64,000 bases of DNA from Theropithecus gelada (Eukaryota; Chordata; Mammalia; Primates; Cercopithecidae). The translations under genes and the position numbers were made by a program. The DNA lies in NCBI RefSeq assembly GCF_003255815.1, contig NC_037680.1, positions 23,348,422 through 23,412,421 of the forward strand, in the 5' to 3' direction. Within the stretch, counting starts at the first letter, position 1. Each line of letters opens with the position of its first letter. Positions 10,902 through 22,830 of this stretch are shown here, one piece after another. The notes below the pieces were generated by a model that saw nothing but the letters and a program-made list of their open reading frames with translations, did no database searches and was not told the DNA's origin.

Positions 10902-11404
10902 TCAAAGGTTTCTCTTTATTTCTATATTTAAATCATCACAAGTTTGATCAAGCATGCAAATCCCTTTGGGCTCAGGGCTCCCATCAAAATGTCTTATAGA
11001 AACATTAAAAATTGAATGGGCATAAACAACTCCAACAGTGCAGAGCTCATGACAGCACTGCTGTGATCTATGTGTTTCATGTACAACAACATTGGGGAAG
11101 TTTGCAAGGGAAGATGAGCAACTAATTACTGTCTTTTGCTTGAGGGCAGGTGTGCTGATCTCTACAGGTGTCTCTGCAGTGCTCTGCCTAATGTATTGCT
11201 TCTCGAAGACATTCACTGTAACGACTCGCTAAAACCCTGCAAAACATCTGACGGAATACCAAACTGCTGGGTGTTCAGGAAGAAATATGTATGACTTCTT
11301 AAAGTTAGCACTAAGGAGAAACAACAGTTGGGGGAGGCTTTGTATTGTTTGTGAAAGAATAATATAAAAAGTAAGTAACGTAAAACTGTATCAGTCACAC
11401 ACAT
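10902..11404 (-). other. Non-repeat region with 104- and 63-codon ORFs
   Basis: On the minus strand, 11216 to 10902 is open for 104 codons and 11404 to 11213 is open for 63 codons in another frame. I recognise neither protein. The ORFs overlap, lack clear splice sites and show no domain. The region is not an obvious transposon. It contains an octamer ATTTGCAT on the minus strand. It could be a conserved non-coding element or ordinary sequence. Confidence 0.25.
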
Positions 11405-11774
11405 TAAACTAGGATACTAATATTGTCTTAATAAGTACAGAAAGTTTTTCAAAGAAAATTTGGCTATTCTCATTAAACAAGAAATTTTTTTTAAATCCAA
11501 ATAGTAACCTTATAGTGGACCATCATTTTCATTTGTGAAAGCACAGTAGACAGTGCAGGGTATTCAGTTTTACAAGGATAAAAAAAAAAAAAAAATCTGA
11601 GAAATTACTAGTAAATTAGATGGTCATCTGATGATAGGGCAGGTGAGAAATACCGTTCACATGTGATGCCACTTGCAGGATTAATATTCCTTAGGATCCT
11701 TCCTATAACATGGAAAGAAGCAAGCTTAAGAACGAAGAGACACACACACCAAAGATAAACATTCCCTGCTTTAC

Positions 11775-11945
11775 TGCCTGCTACCTGCATGATCTCAGAC
11801 AAGAAATGTAACCTCTTTATGTTTCAATTTTCTCATCTAATAATAAACAACACCCACCCCAATAGGATTATTATTAAATGAGACGATGTCCCTTCACTCT
11901 TTGGCACAGGGCTTGGCATGAGTAAGTGCTTAATAAATTGTAATT
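11775..11945 (-). mobile_element. MIR SINE
   Basis: The plus strand carries the reverse-complement MIR order: 'atgatctcagacaagaaatg', 'ttcaattttctcatctaata', 'ggattattattaaatgagac' and 'gtaagtgcttaataaattgt'. Confidence 0.75.
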
Positions 11946-13430
11946 AGCATCATGAAAATTTCCAAAAGACATTAGTCTCCTACCATTAGTGGAGCATAAG
12001 CCTGTCTAAAAGCATCTTGGAAAGTAAAGACTCATCAGTGGAATGCTATTTTTAAAATATGTGATATGTTATATGGTGCATCTTTTTAAGTATAAATACA
12101 TAGCCTGGCTTTTGAGAAATCAGTCAGTAACAAACATACAACAAAACCTTTAACTAATTCTTCACTTTTTCTGAGTGATCATCCATCTTGGTGAAAAGAC
12201 CCTATTTGTAATGTTGAAAATTTGTGGAAAAGTTCATTGTTTTCAAACAATAATGAAAAGTATCATATTATTTCAAATTTTATCTACTTAAGAAAGACTC
12301 TGGTAAAATCAAAGTTAACATTTTCAGGCAATGAATCTACTCAGAATAAGAAAATGCTAGGAAATGATAATATAAGATTTATACCAATTATTTTCATCTA
12401 CAATTCTCTATTTGTGTGTTTCTTTAACAAAATAGAATTAAGATGGCATTTCAGATCATCATTACTGTTAATCATCAACTGTGTAAACCAAACATCATTC
12501 ATCTTTTTAAAAAATCAATAAAGCAAGAGTTAAAATTGTTTCAGACTTTTCTGGAATGAACCAAAAAGAGAAAAATTTTAAAGCAAGATGTGTAATCAAT
12601 ATATAAAAATGACACAGCATTTCCAAAATTTAAAATAGACTCACGAGAATAATCGGAATATAATTATTTGAAGTAGTATCCCTCCCTCTCCCAGTAGATT
12701 AGTTCATCATATGCTCATTTCTTCAAATCGAGGCATTGAAATAACCTTCTGTTCTCTCTCCTTTTAATCCCTTCTTCCTGGTATCCATTCTGCAGTTTTC
12801 AATGGCATCTCAATCACCAGGAATGTTAAGAACTGATCTACTGTGCTTCCCTTAACACAGACCTAATTATGTCACTTCCTCCAACCCCAAAGATCTAGTC
12901 TAATGGGGGAGACAGGCATATAGATACGTAAAAATGTGTGTGTACATATATGAGTACACATGCACATGGGCACATGGAAAGTATTAATACTAAAGGAGGA
13001 TAAATCAGAAGCCAATTCATTTTGCCTGCCATAAGCCAAAGAAAGTTTCACATAGCTGGCGACAGCTAGGTGAAATAATGCCTAGAAAATCAATTTAAAG
13101 CTCCACGTTATGGGTCTCCAATACAAAGCCTCAATTTACTGTGTTCCAACTATATCCCACACTCTCTTCACATGGACTTAGATGCCTTCATTCTCTTACC
13201 ATAGTGGACAACTTGCTGTCACCTGGCTTTTTGAGTCCCTCTGTCTTGAATCTCCTCTTCATCCTCCCCATCTTTACAGTTTTTAAAATATGACATCCTT
13301 ATACCCAGACATTCTTCTACTCAGTTTTCTTATACAGTTAAAGGAATCAAAAAGGCTTGGACTTTGCAAGAGCAAGATGGAAGACAACGGAACATAAGCA
13401 TTTCCTTCCAAAAACCTATAGGAAAGTTAT
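11946..13430. other. Unannotated sequence
   Basis: I see no Alu, L1 or exon. A TG/CA-rich patch lies at 12935-12970. One 99-codon plus-strand ORF at 12222-12521 has low-complexity A/T-driven composition and no recognised domain. Confidence 0.4.
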
Positions 13431-13960
13431 TTCCAACTTAGAATTTAATTATTCAAGCAAATTATAAATCAAGTGAGGAAACCGAATAAAGATATTTTTC
13501 TCTCACAAAACCTTTCTCAGGAATACTACAGGAAATATAACACAAAAATGTAAGGTAAGACAAGAAGGAAAACACTATGAGATTTAAGAAAAAGCACAGG
13601 GAGTTCCTAGGTTAAGAGCAAGGAAAAATCCCAGAAGAGGCAGGTCTGGAGAATGTGACGGGAGGAGAATGGAAGTCTGCTGGAAGCATGTCTTCAAGAA
13701 AATAATTGAAATATATTATCTGATGTAATTCCCTTTATGGAAAATTGTTTAAGTAGTTTATAGAAGGTATAGGAAGAATTATTAAGAAGAACAAAAAGCT
13801 AAGCAAATGAAAAAACAAGGCATTATTAACTTCATGAAATACAAAAAGTCAGAAGCAAACTTTTCATCAGAATTAATTACCATATGCTCATCTATGAATA
13901 ATAGCTACATAATATAATAATGCAAAATTAAGCCAAAAATTGGCATCTAACTATATTGGG
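13430..13960 (+). mobile_element. Possible old L1/HAL1 fragment
   Basis: A-rich sequence, with 'attcaagcaaattataaatc' followed by blocks resembling the end of an L1M/HAL1 ORF1 region. The similarity is weak. Confidence 0.25.
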
Positions 13961-14154
13961 ATTGTGAGGGAAAGAGATGGCTGTGTAATAGTGAAAAATC
14001 TTCAAAGATCATAATATAAAGTCAACAATGTCTTAAATAAATTAATTAAAAAGACAGCAATGTATATATATGTAATTTAGCAATGTGGAGATATATAATG
14101 ACTAGAGGAAACAGATAAAAGGCTGCCTCTAGAGAAATGACCACTGTATTTTCT

Positions 14155-14490
14155 TTTTTTGTTGTTTGTTTTGTTTTTGTTTTTGTTTTTTTTTTGACAG
14201 GGTCTCATTTCCATATCCCACGCTGGAGTGCAGTGCCACAATTTCAGTTCACTGCAGCCTTGACTTCCCGGGCTCGGGAGATTCTTCCACTTCAGCCCCC
14301 ACCCCAAGTAGCTGGGACTATAGGCACACGCCACCACACCTGACTAACTTTTGCGGGTTTTTTGTTTCTTGGTAGAGATGGGGCTTCACCATACTGCCCA
14401 GGCTGGTCTCACACTCTTAGGCTCAAGTGATCCACCTGCCTTGGCCTCCCAAAGTGATAGGATTACAGATGTGCACCACTGAGCCCAGCC
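14155..14490 (-). mobile_element. AluJ-type, antisense
   Basis: A T-rich head precedes antisense Alu sequence ending in 'actgagcccagcc'. The 15-bp target-site duplication ACCACTGTATTTTCT is exact at 14140-14154 and 14491-14505. The many diagnostic changes suggest an old J subfamily. The ORFs here are Alu shadows. Confidence 0.95.
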
Positions 14491-14574
14491 ACCACTGTAT
14501 TTTCTAATAGGCCTTTAACAACTATTCAAATGTTAAACTAGGTGAATGTATTACTTTGGTAAAATAAGTTTTAA

Positions 14575-14940
14575 TTTAAAAGCAACAGCCATATACATGA
14601 GGATGTTTTTGACAGTGTTTTACATAATAGTAAAACACAAAAACAATCTAAACAGTCAGCAATAGGTGACTAGTTAAATAAATTATTTTATCTGTGATAT
14701 TTAAAAAGATTATGTAGTCATTTTAAATGATGCTGCAGAAAAATATTTAGTGGACATGGAGAAATGTTCATATTATAAAATTTAAAAAATGACAGGTCAA
14801 AAAACAGCTAAACAACAAAACAATGAAATATAGATGAAAATATGAATGGTAACTTTAGAATTGTTTTTCTCTCTGTGCTTCTCTGGTTTGCTGAATTTTC
14901 TAAAGTAAATGCAACTTCAGAAACACAAAGAAAATAAATT
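14575..14940 (+). mobile_element. Old L1M/HAL1-like 3' region
   Basis: The blocks 'acatgaggatgtttttgaca', 'agtcagcaataggtgactag' and 'gaatggtaactttagaattg' follow the order seen near the 3' end of old L1M or HAL1 elements. No reading frame is conserved. Confidence 0.4.
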
Positions 14941-16333
14941 AAAATTGTAATGCAATTCATCACTCACGGCGTTATTTAAATAGTGTCACCTAATGATGGC
15001 CAAGCCAGAATTAACTCCTCCCTCCCAATGCAGTTTATACATGCCACTATCAGCACAGCTGCACAACCTGCTTTGTATCACAGGTAACTGTTTACATCTG
15101 TTCTTGCATCTGATTTACCCTGCTGAAGACAGGGCAGTGTCTAACCCACCATTCAGTGTAGGCTGAATGGGATTTGTCTGTGCTTCTGAAGACAAACCCC
15201 TAAAATGAGGAAATTCCAAAAACAGTCGGAGTAAAGTCTTTTTATTAACTTAAAAAAAAAAAAAAAAAAGAAACAGAGTATTGACTGACTAGTTTTGAGA
15301 GGGATAATAGTCATATAAAATGTAAGATCTCAGGTTGGTCACTCTGATTGTTCTTCAGTCTCATCTCACATATATTGTCTCTCAAACTGACTACTGAAAC
15401 ATTTTGTCTTTCATCTGAAGCCTTCAGTGAGACAGTGTTCAAATGTAGACCTTCAGGATTTCTTAACAGATCCATGTTTATCACCCCCAAATGACATTTA
15501 CTTAAGAATTCAGTTTATAGAACATTACTTATCCACAGTTTGACTATAGATAAATTTGGATTAGGATTATTTCTCGTTATATGAGTGTAGGATTTCCAAA
15601 TGAAGTCAAAATTTAAATGTTTAGTGAGGCAAATATGACTTTCATAATGTTTAGTTTTTATGTAGATCTACTTTCAAAATGATTAATAAATGATGCAGCA
15701 CAAATTCTAGACAGAACTTTTCTGGGCAAAACCAGAAAACACTCATTTTTGTATGCAAAAGATTATTTTCTGTATAAAGGTATGAACAAGCAGTACATTT
15801 GGTTTTCAAAATCATAAAAGGATTCTCCTATCCCATCCTAGTGGGGCTGCTTTATCTATGAGATCAACTGCTACTTTTCAGCACGCTTTCAAAATACACC
15901 ATGCATACATGTGTAAGAGGAGTCACAGAGAACAAAATGTTATCAAGTAAATAGCTATTTATCCACCCTCACTCTCCCATCCTCAGAGGTCTGAGCAGGA
16001 GGGCATAAGGACAAGGCAAATGGCCTTTTACAGATTGAGGTTACACTGTCTACTGAGCGACAATTATAAGAAAAAAGGACTGAATTAAAGTCTATGAATA
16101 CAATAGGATCTGTACGCTTTTATTCTTCAAATTGTTTATCAACATTAAAAATAAACAAGGAGGCAGGTAACTACGAAACGGTATCTTGCTTTACAATATA
16201 ATGTGCCATCAGTTGGTTTTACATATTATTACATGTAATCCAGATTTAAAGTATTACAGAGAGTGGACAAGGCAGAAAACTCAAAACCAAAAATGTTAGG
16301 GATAACATCAACTGAACTTTATTCAAGCATCTT
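14941..16333. other. Unannotated sequence
   Basis: Mostly unique. It holds a run of 18 A at about 15252 and an 8-bp-arm hairpin (CCATTCAG / CTGAATGG) near 15150. No exon or transposon is recognised. Confidence 0.4.
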
Positions 16334-16344
16334 AGAAATTTTAA

Positions 16345-16650
16345 GGCCAGGCGCGGTGGCTCAAGCCTGTAATCCCAGCACTTTGGGAGGCCGAGGCGGG
16401 CGGATCACGAGGTCAGGAGATCGAGACCATCCTGGCTAACATGGTGAAACCCCGTCTCTACTAAAAATACGAAAAAAACTAGCCGGGCGTGGTGGCGGGC
16501 GCCTGTAGTCCCAGCTACTCGGAGGCTGAGGCAGGAGAATGGCCTGAACCTGGGAGGCGGAGCTTGCAGTGAGCCGAGATCGCGCCACTGCACTCCAGCC
16601 TGGGTGACACAGCGCGAGACTCCGTCTCAAAAAAAAAAAAAAAAAAAAAA
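16345..16650 (+). mobile_element. AluY, full length
   Basis: It begins 'ggccaggcgcggtggctcaa' and ends in a 22-base A tail. The target-site duplication AGAAATTTTAA is exact at 16334-16344 and 16650-16660. Retained CpG sites and few changes indicate a relatively recent primate insertion. Confidence 0.97.
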
Positions 16651-16949
16651 GAAATTTTAAGATAATAAAACATAAGGTTCGTTTTACCAAAATTCACTTT
16701 ACCATCAATTTTCGAAAAACATATCCTCTACAGTAAGCAAAATACATTCTTAAGAATTCTAGAAAATGTAAACCAATCTAGAATATAGAAAGCAGATCAG
16801 CAATCGCCTGGGAGCAGAGATGGGAGATTGATTTCAAAAGGACAAAGGGATCTCTCTAGAGTGAAAGCAATAACCAAATCATAAATGTGGTGGTGGCTGT
16901 AAAGCTGTATTCTTTTATCAAAACTTATCACACTGCCGTGTTTAGTTTT

Positions 16950-17265
16950 TCGTTTTTGTGTGTGTGTGTGTGTGAGATGGAGTCTGGGTTTGTCGCCCAG
17001 GCTGGAGTGCAATGAAACCATATTGGCATCTTGGCTCACTGCAGCCTCCGCCTCCCAGGTTCCAGAGATTCCCCTGCCTCTGTCTCCCAAGTAGTTAAGT
17101 TTACAGGCGTGCATCACCATGCCTGGCTAGTTTTTGTATTTTTAGTAGAGACAGGGTTTTACCATGTTGACCAGGCTGTTCTCGCACTCCTGACCTCACA
17201 GGTGATCTGCCCGCCTCCGCCTCCCAAAGTGCTGGGATTACAAGCATAAGCCACCATGCCTAGCC
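16950..17265 (-). mobile_element. Alu, antisense, with TG repeat in tail
   Basis: Antisense Alu with target-site duplication CACACTGCC at 16929-16937 and 17266-17274. The tail has turned into a (TG)n microsatellite at about 16958-16974, a common fate of Alu tails. Several internal small insertions are present. Confidence 0.93.
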
Positions 17266-17274
17266 CACACTGCC

Positions 17275-18047
17275 ATTTAAAATGGGTAGTTTACTGTAAG
17301 TAATTTAGACCTGGATAAAATTGATATAAAAATACATCATAACAGTTGATTATATCTGATAATCATTATAATTTCCTAAAAACTTTTACGTAAATTTGTT
17401 ACGTTTCTGACACAAGGTTAAACATAGTATGAGTAAAAACCATCTGTGTGAAAGCATTACTTTACACTTACCAGTCACACTAACCTCTTAGTGAGCTCAA
17501 CACACTGCCATCCACACTATTCTTACTACATATTACCTTATATTACTGGTTAATTTTCCTGAATTGCTCTTTAAGGCCAAAAAAAAAAAAAAAAGATCTG
17601 TGACATATATTTATTAGCATTCCCTAATATCTAGCTCAATTCATTTCACAAATGTGTTTAGACACTGATTTTCTTTCTCAGTAAAAAAGCAGCAAGTTCC
17701 AAACAACATTATTTTAGAAGATTAAAAGAAACTTTTTAAACTGTCATTTAAGTTTTAAAAATGTAAAATTTGAAAAGTTATTCACACCCAAAATGAACTT
17801 ATGAGACATTCTGAACCCAAAATGAGCCACTTTGTATAGAAGTGATCTCTTTTAAAGTGGAAATATTACCATTTTATTTATTTCCATTGTGACATTGTTT
17901 CCACTGCATACAAATTTTTCTAAAATAATTATAAATAATGCATTTTTTAATAACATGACATTATCTCATACTTAACAGAAATTGGCTTGAGATAACTTGC
18001 TTCTCCAATCTTAATACTTAGTTTAAAAATTATTATTTTAAAAATTA
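17275..18047. other. Unannotated sequence
   Basis: No family is recognised. It contains a run of 16 A near 17579. A strong donor-like site on the minus strand near 17470 (CTG then GTAAGTG) lacks an acceptor with a pyrimidine tract. Confidence 0.4.
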
Positions 18048-18258
18048 ATTACACAGTAATCAAGACAGTGTGGTATAGTGAAACAGACAAACAGATCAAT
18101 GGAAAAGAAGAGAACTCAGAAATAGACACACACAAATATAGTCAACTGATCTTTGACAAGGGAGCAAAGGCAATTCAATGGAGAAAGGAGAGTCTCCAAT
18201 AAATGATGTTGGAACAACTGGACATCCACATGCAGAAAAAAATGAATCCAGATGAAGA

Positions 18259-18358
18259 ACTTACAATATACTTTATAAAAATTAACACAAAATAGATCAT
18301 AATGAAAACCTTACAATATACTTTACAGAAATTAACTCAAAACAGATCATAAACCTAA
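18259..18358 (+). repeat. 50-bp tandem duplication inside L1
   Basis: Two diverged copies lie head to tail with period 50. Each contains TTACAATATACTTTA followed by an AATTAAC block and AGATCATAA. L1 normally has this region once. Confidence 0.8.
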
Positions 18359-18677
18359 ACATAAAATGCAAAACAATAAACCTACTAGAAGAGAACATAA
18401 AAGAAATGTAGATGATCTTGGGTTTTGCAGTGACTTTTTAGATATAACACTAAAAACATGATCCATGACAAAAAAAAAAAAATTGTTAAGCTAAACTTCA
18501 TTAAAATGAAAAACTTCTGCTCTTTGAGAGACACTCTCAAGATAATAAGAAGACAAGTCACAGACCGGGAGAAAATATTTTCAAAATGCATATCTGTTAA
18601 AGGACTGTTAGCTAAAATGTATTTTTAAAAACTCTTAAAACTCAATAATAAGTAAATAAGCAATTAAAAATGGGCAA

Positions 18678-18797
18678 GGTCAGGTGCAGTGGCTGAGACT
18701 TGTAATCCCCAGCACTTTGGGAGGTGGAGGTGGGAGGATTGCTTGAGGGCAGGAGTTGGAGACCAGTCTAGGCAACACCGTGAGAACCTGCCTCTAT
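18678..18797 (+). mobile_element. Alu left monomer (FLAM-like or truncated AluJ)
   Basis: It begins 'ggtcaggtgcagtggctgag' and stops after one monomer at 'gagaacctgcctctatt'. A T-run and about 45 unique bases follow before the next Alu. Confidence 0.75.
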
Positions 18798-18861
18798 TAT
18801 TGGTTTTTTTTTTTTTTTTAAATGTATAACATTAAAAATACAACTATTTAATGGACATAAA

Positions 18862-19185
18862 GGCAGGCCACAGTGGCTCACACTTGTAATCCCAGAACTT
18901 TGGGAGGCCAAGGCAGGAGGAATGCTTGAAGTGAAAAGTCTGAGACAAGCCTGGGCAACAAAGAATTCCTATCTCTACAAAGAATAAATTTGAAAAAAAA
19001 TTAGCCAAGCACAATGACACACACCTGTAGTCCCAGTTATTGGGGAAGCAGAGGCAAAAGGATCACTGGAGCCCAGGAATTTGAGGCTGCAGTGAGATAG
19101 AATCATGCCACTGCACTCAGTCCAGCCTGAGTGAAAGAGCAAGACCCTGTCTCTTTTAAAAAAAATTAAAAATAAAAAAATAAGG
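18862..19185 (+). mobile_element. AluJ-type, full length
   Basis: It begins 'ggcaggccacagtggctcac' and contains both monomers and a degraded A-rich tail. High divergence fits an old J subfamily. It is inserted in the L1. Confidence 0.9.
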
Positions 19186-19732
19186 GGAGTCAAAAGCTCT
19201 GAACAAACACTTCACCAAAGATGATATACAAATGACAAATAAGCATATGAAAAGATGTTCAAATATCATATTAATAGGAAATCACAAAACGAAACACTGA
19301 GATAGCACTACATACTTATCAGAATAGCTAAAATCCGAAACAATGACAACTGACAACACCAAATACTGAAGACAACATACAGCAACAAGAACATTGCTCA
19401 CCACTGCTCCTTTCTGCTGAAACTACAAAATGGTACAGCCACTTTCGATAACAGTTTTGCAGTTCCTACAAAATTTAACATGCTCTTACCATGCAATCTA
19501 GCAACTGTGCTTTTTGTATTTATCCAAATGAGTAGAAAACTTACACACATGCAAAAACCTGCACACAAATGTTTATATTAGCTTTACTCAGAACTGTCAA
19601 AACTTGGAAGTGGCCAAAATGTCCTCCAAAAAGTGAATGGATAAACAAACTGTGGTATATCCATATAATGGAATATTACTTAGTGCTAAAAAGAAATGAG
19701 CTCTCAAACCACAAAAAGACATGGAGAAATGA

Positions 19733-20096
19733 TATGGTTTGGCTGTGTCCTCAACTAAATCTCATCTTGAATTACAGTTCCCATAATGACACATGTTGTG
19801 GGAGGGGCCTGGTGGGAGGTAATTGAATCATGGGAGTGGTTACCCCCATGCTGTTCTCCTGATAGTGAGTTCTCAAAATATCTGATGGTTTTATAAGGAG
19901 CTTTTCCCGCTTTGCTTGGCACTTCTCTCTCCTGCTGCCATGTGAAGAAGGACATATTTGCTCCACCTTCCGCCACAATGGTTTTCCTGAGGCCTCCCCA
20001 GCCATGCAGAACAGTGAGTCAATAAAATCTCTTTCCTTTATAAATTACCCAGTCTTGGGTATTTCTTCACAGCAGCATGAAAATGAAAATACAGTA
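19733..20096 (+). mobile_element. THE1 5' LTR (ERVL-MaLR)
   Basis: It starts TGATATGGTTTGGCTGTG and ends near 'catgaaaatgaaaatacag'. The 'ctgatggttttataaggagc' block marks the promoter/TATA zone, and 'caataaaatctctttccttt' holds the polyadenylation signal. It pairs with the LTR at 22001-22372, and the two differ at many positions, as expected for an old provirus. Confidence 0.92.
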
Positions 20097-22000
20097 AATT
20101 AGTACCAGGATAGTGGGGTGCTGCTATAAAGATAGCAGAAAATGTGGAAGCAACTTAGGAATTGGGTAACAAACAGAGATTGAAACAGTTTGGAGGGCTC
20201 AGAAGAAGACAGGAAAATGTGGGAAAGTTTGGAACTTCCTAGACACTTCTTAAATGTCTTTGGCCAAAACGCTGATAGTGATACAGACAATGAAGTCCAG
20301 GCTGAGGCGGTCTCAGATGGAGATGAGGAACTTGTTGGGAAATAGAGTAAAGGTCACTCTTGCTATGCCAAGAGACTGGTAGCATTTTGTCCCTGCCCTA
20401 GAGATCTGTGAGACTTAGAACTTGAGTGAGACGATTTGGGTATCTGGCAGAAGAAATTTCTAAGCACCAAAGCATTCAAGAGGTGACACAGCATAAAAGT
20501 TTGAAAAATTTGCAGCCTAACAATGAAGTAGGAAAAAAAAAAAAAAAAAGGCATTTTCTAGGGAGAAATTCAAACCAGCTGCAGAAATTTGCATAAGTAG
20601 AGAGGAGCCAAATGCTAATAACCAAGACAGGGGAAAATGTCTCCAGGGCATGTCAGAGACCTTCTCAACAGCCACTTCCATCATAGGCCCAGAGGCCTAG
20701 GAGGGAAAAATGGTTTCCTGGGCTGGGTCCAAACTCCTGCTCCCTGCTGTATGCAGCCTCAAGACTTGGTGTCCTGTGTCCCAGCCACTCCAGCCATGGC
20801 TAAAAGGGGCCAATGTACAGCTCAGGCTGTTGCTTCACAGGGTGCAGGCCTCAAGCCTCAGTAGCTTCCACATAATGTTGGTCCTGTGGGTGCACAAAAG
20901 TCAAGAACTAAGGTTTGGGGCCAGGTGCAGTGACTCATGTCTGAAATCCCAGCATTTTGGGAGGCCAAGGTGGGCGGATCACCTTACATCAGGAGTTCAA
21001 GACCAGCCTGGCCAACATGGTTTCATTCAAGACCAGCCTGGTCAAGATGGTGAAACCCCATCTCTACTAAAAATACAAAAATTAGCTGGGTGTGGTTGTG
21101 GGTGCCTGTAATCCCAGATACTCGGGAGGCTGAGGGAGGAGAATCATTTGAATCTGGGAGGCAGAGGTTGCAGTGAGCTGAGATCACACCATTACACTCC
21201 AGCCTGGGTGATTTATTTATTTATTTATAAATAAAATAAAATAAAATAAAAGCAAAACAAAGAATTAAGGTTTGGCAACCTCCACCTAGATTTCAGAAGA
21301 TGCATGGAAACACCTGGATGTCCAGGCAGTAGTTTGCTGCAGGGGTGAAGCTCTCATGGAGAACCTCTGCTATGGCAGTGGAGAAGAGAAATGTAGAGTT
21401 GGACGCCCACAAAGAGTCCCCACTAGGGCACTGCCTAGTGGAGCTGTAAGAAGAGGACCACCATCCTCCAGTCCCTACCCTAGAATGGGAGATCTAGCAA
21501 CAGCTTGCACTGTGTACCTAGAAAAGCCACAGACACTAAACACGAGCCCATGAAAGCAGTTGGGAGAGAAGCTATACCCTGCAAAGCCACAGAGGTGGAG
21601 CTGCCCAAGGCCATAGAAGCCCAGCTCTAGCATCAGCGTGACCTGGATGTGAGACGTGGAGTCAAAGAGAATCAGTTTGCAACTTTAGGGTTTAATGACT
21701 GTCCTATTGCATTTTGGACTTGCCTGGGGCCTGTAGTCCCTTTGTTTTGGCCAATTTCTCCCATTTGGAATGGGTGTATTTACCCAATGCCTGTACCCTC
21801 ACTGTATCTAGGAAGTAACTAATTTGCTTTCGATTTCACAGGCTCATAGACAGATGGGACTTGCTTTGTCTCTGATGAGACTTTGGAGTTTGACCTCTGA
21901 GTCAATGATGGAATGAGCTAAGACTTTGGTGGACTGTTGGAAAGGCATGATTGTGTTTTGAAATGTGAGGACAGAAGATCTGGGAGGGGCCAGGGCAAAA
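20097..22000 (+). mobile_element. THE1 internal region
   Basis: It follows the LTR with the usual THE1 start near 'gtaccaggatagtggggtgc' and ends at the 3' LTR after 'gggaggggccagggcaaaat'. THE1 internal sequences are descended from a gag-like region. No intact gag frame is visible, only fragments with stops. An Alu is inserted at 20919-21259 and an A-run lies at about 20532. Confidence 0.9.
20919..21259 (+). mobile_element. Alu inside THE1 with internal duplication
   Basis: The target-site duplication AAGAACTAAGGTTTGG / AAGAATTAAGGTTTGG lies at 20903-20918 and 21260-21275. A segment of about 30 bp ('caagaccagcctggccaaca') is repeated as 'caagaccagcctggtcaaga' at about 20998-21050. After 'cctgggtga' the normal end is replaced by TTTA and AAAT repeats. 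Confidence 0.93.
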
Positions 22001-22372
22001 TGATATGGCTTGGCTGTATCCCAACCCAAATCTCACCTTGAATTGTAGTTCCCATTATCCCCATGTGCCATGGGAGGGGCCTGGTGAGAGGTAATTGAAT
22101 CATAAGGGCAGTTACCCCCATGCTCTTCTTATGATAGTGAGTGAGTTCTCAAAAGATCTGATGGTTTTATAAGGAGCTTTTCCCCGTTTGCTCTGCACTT
22201 CTCTCTTCGGCCACGATGTGAAGAAGGACAAGTTTGCTTTGATTTCTACCATGATCGTTTTCCTGACGCCTCCCCAGCTATATGGAACTGTGAGTCAATT
22301 AAACCTCTTTCCTTTATAAATTACCCAGTGTCGGGTATTTCTTCATAGCAGTGTGGGAATGGACTAACACAA
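22001..22372 (+). mobile_element. THE1 3' LTR (ERVL-MaLR)
   Basis: It starts TGATATGGCTTGGCTGTA and ends ATGGACTAACACA, and L1 3' UTR resumes directly after it. It carries the same 'ctgatggttttataaggagc' block as the 5' LTR. Two complete LTRs plus internal sequence make this a full-length element, not a solo LTR. Confidence 0.92.
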
Positions 22373-22830
22373 GGAACATATATTGCTAAGTGAAAGAAGT
22401 TAATCTGATAAGACTGTAAAAGTTGTAAGATTGAAACTATAAAACATTCTGAAAAAGACAAAAGTATAGAGACAGGATCAGTTGTTACCAGGGATTCTGA
22501 AGGAGGGAGAGAGGAAGGGATGAACAGGTAAAGCACAGAGGATTTTCAGGGCATTAAAACTATGCTGTATGATACCACAAGAGTGAATATATGTCATTAT
22601 AATGTTTGTCAAAACGCATAGAAGGTGTAACACAAAGAGCAAAACTGAATTTTAGGCCTTTGGTTGACAATGATGTATAAATATCGGTTCGTCTATTGTA
22701 ACAAACATACACCACTTGGGTGGGGGAGGTTGATGGTTGGGGGAAGGCTAAAGGGGACTATCCACTATATTTCCTACTCAATTTTGCTCTGGACCTAAAA
22801 TGTTCTTAAAAATTAAAGTCTATTAATTAT

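Larger units (their letters stand above)
18048..22830 (+). mobile_element. Old LINE-1 (L1M-type), interrupted
   Basis: The ORF2 3' region appears at 18048-18677 and 19186-19732, and the 3' UTR resumes at 22373-22830 after the THE1 provirus. Blocks such as 'caactgatctttgacaaggg' and 'gaatggataaacaaactgtg' identify the end of ORF2. The 5' part is missing, the frame is broken, and the reverse transcriptase domain is not present. Alus at 18678 and 18862 and a full THE1 at 19733 were inserted later. Confidence 0.85.

Noticed and set aside
16405..16697. Several open frames of 60-84 codons over an Alu
   Set aside because: They are antisense translations of the AluY; the same holds for frames at 9066-9427, 14077-14375, 17031-17249, 21710 and 53814-54224.
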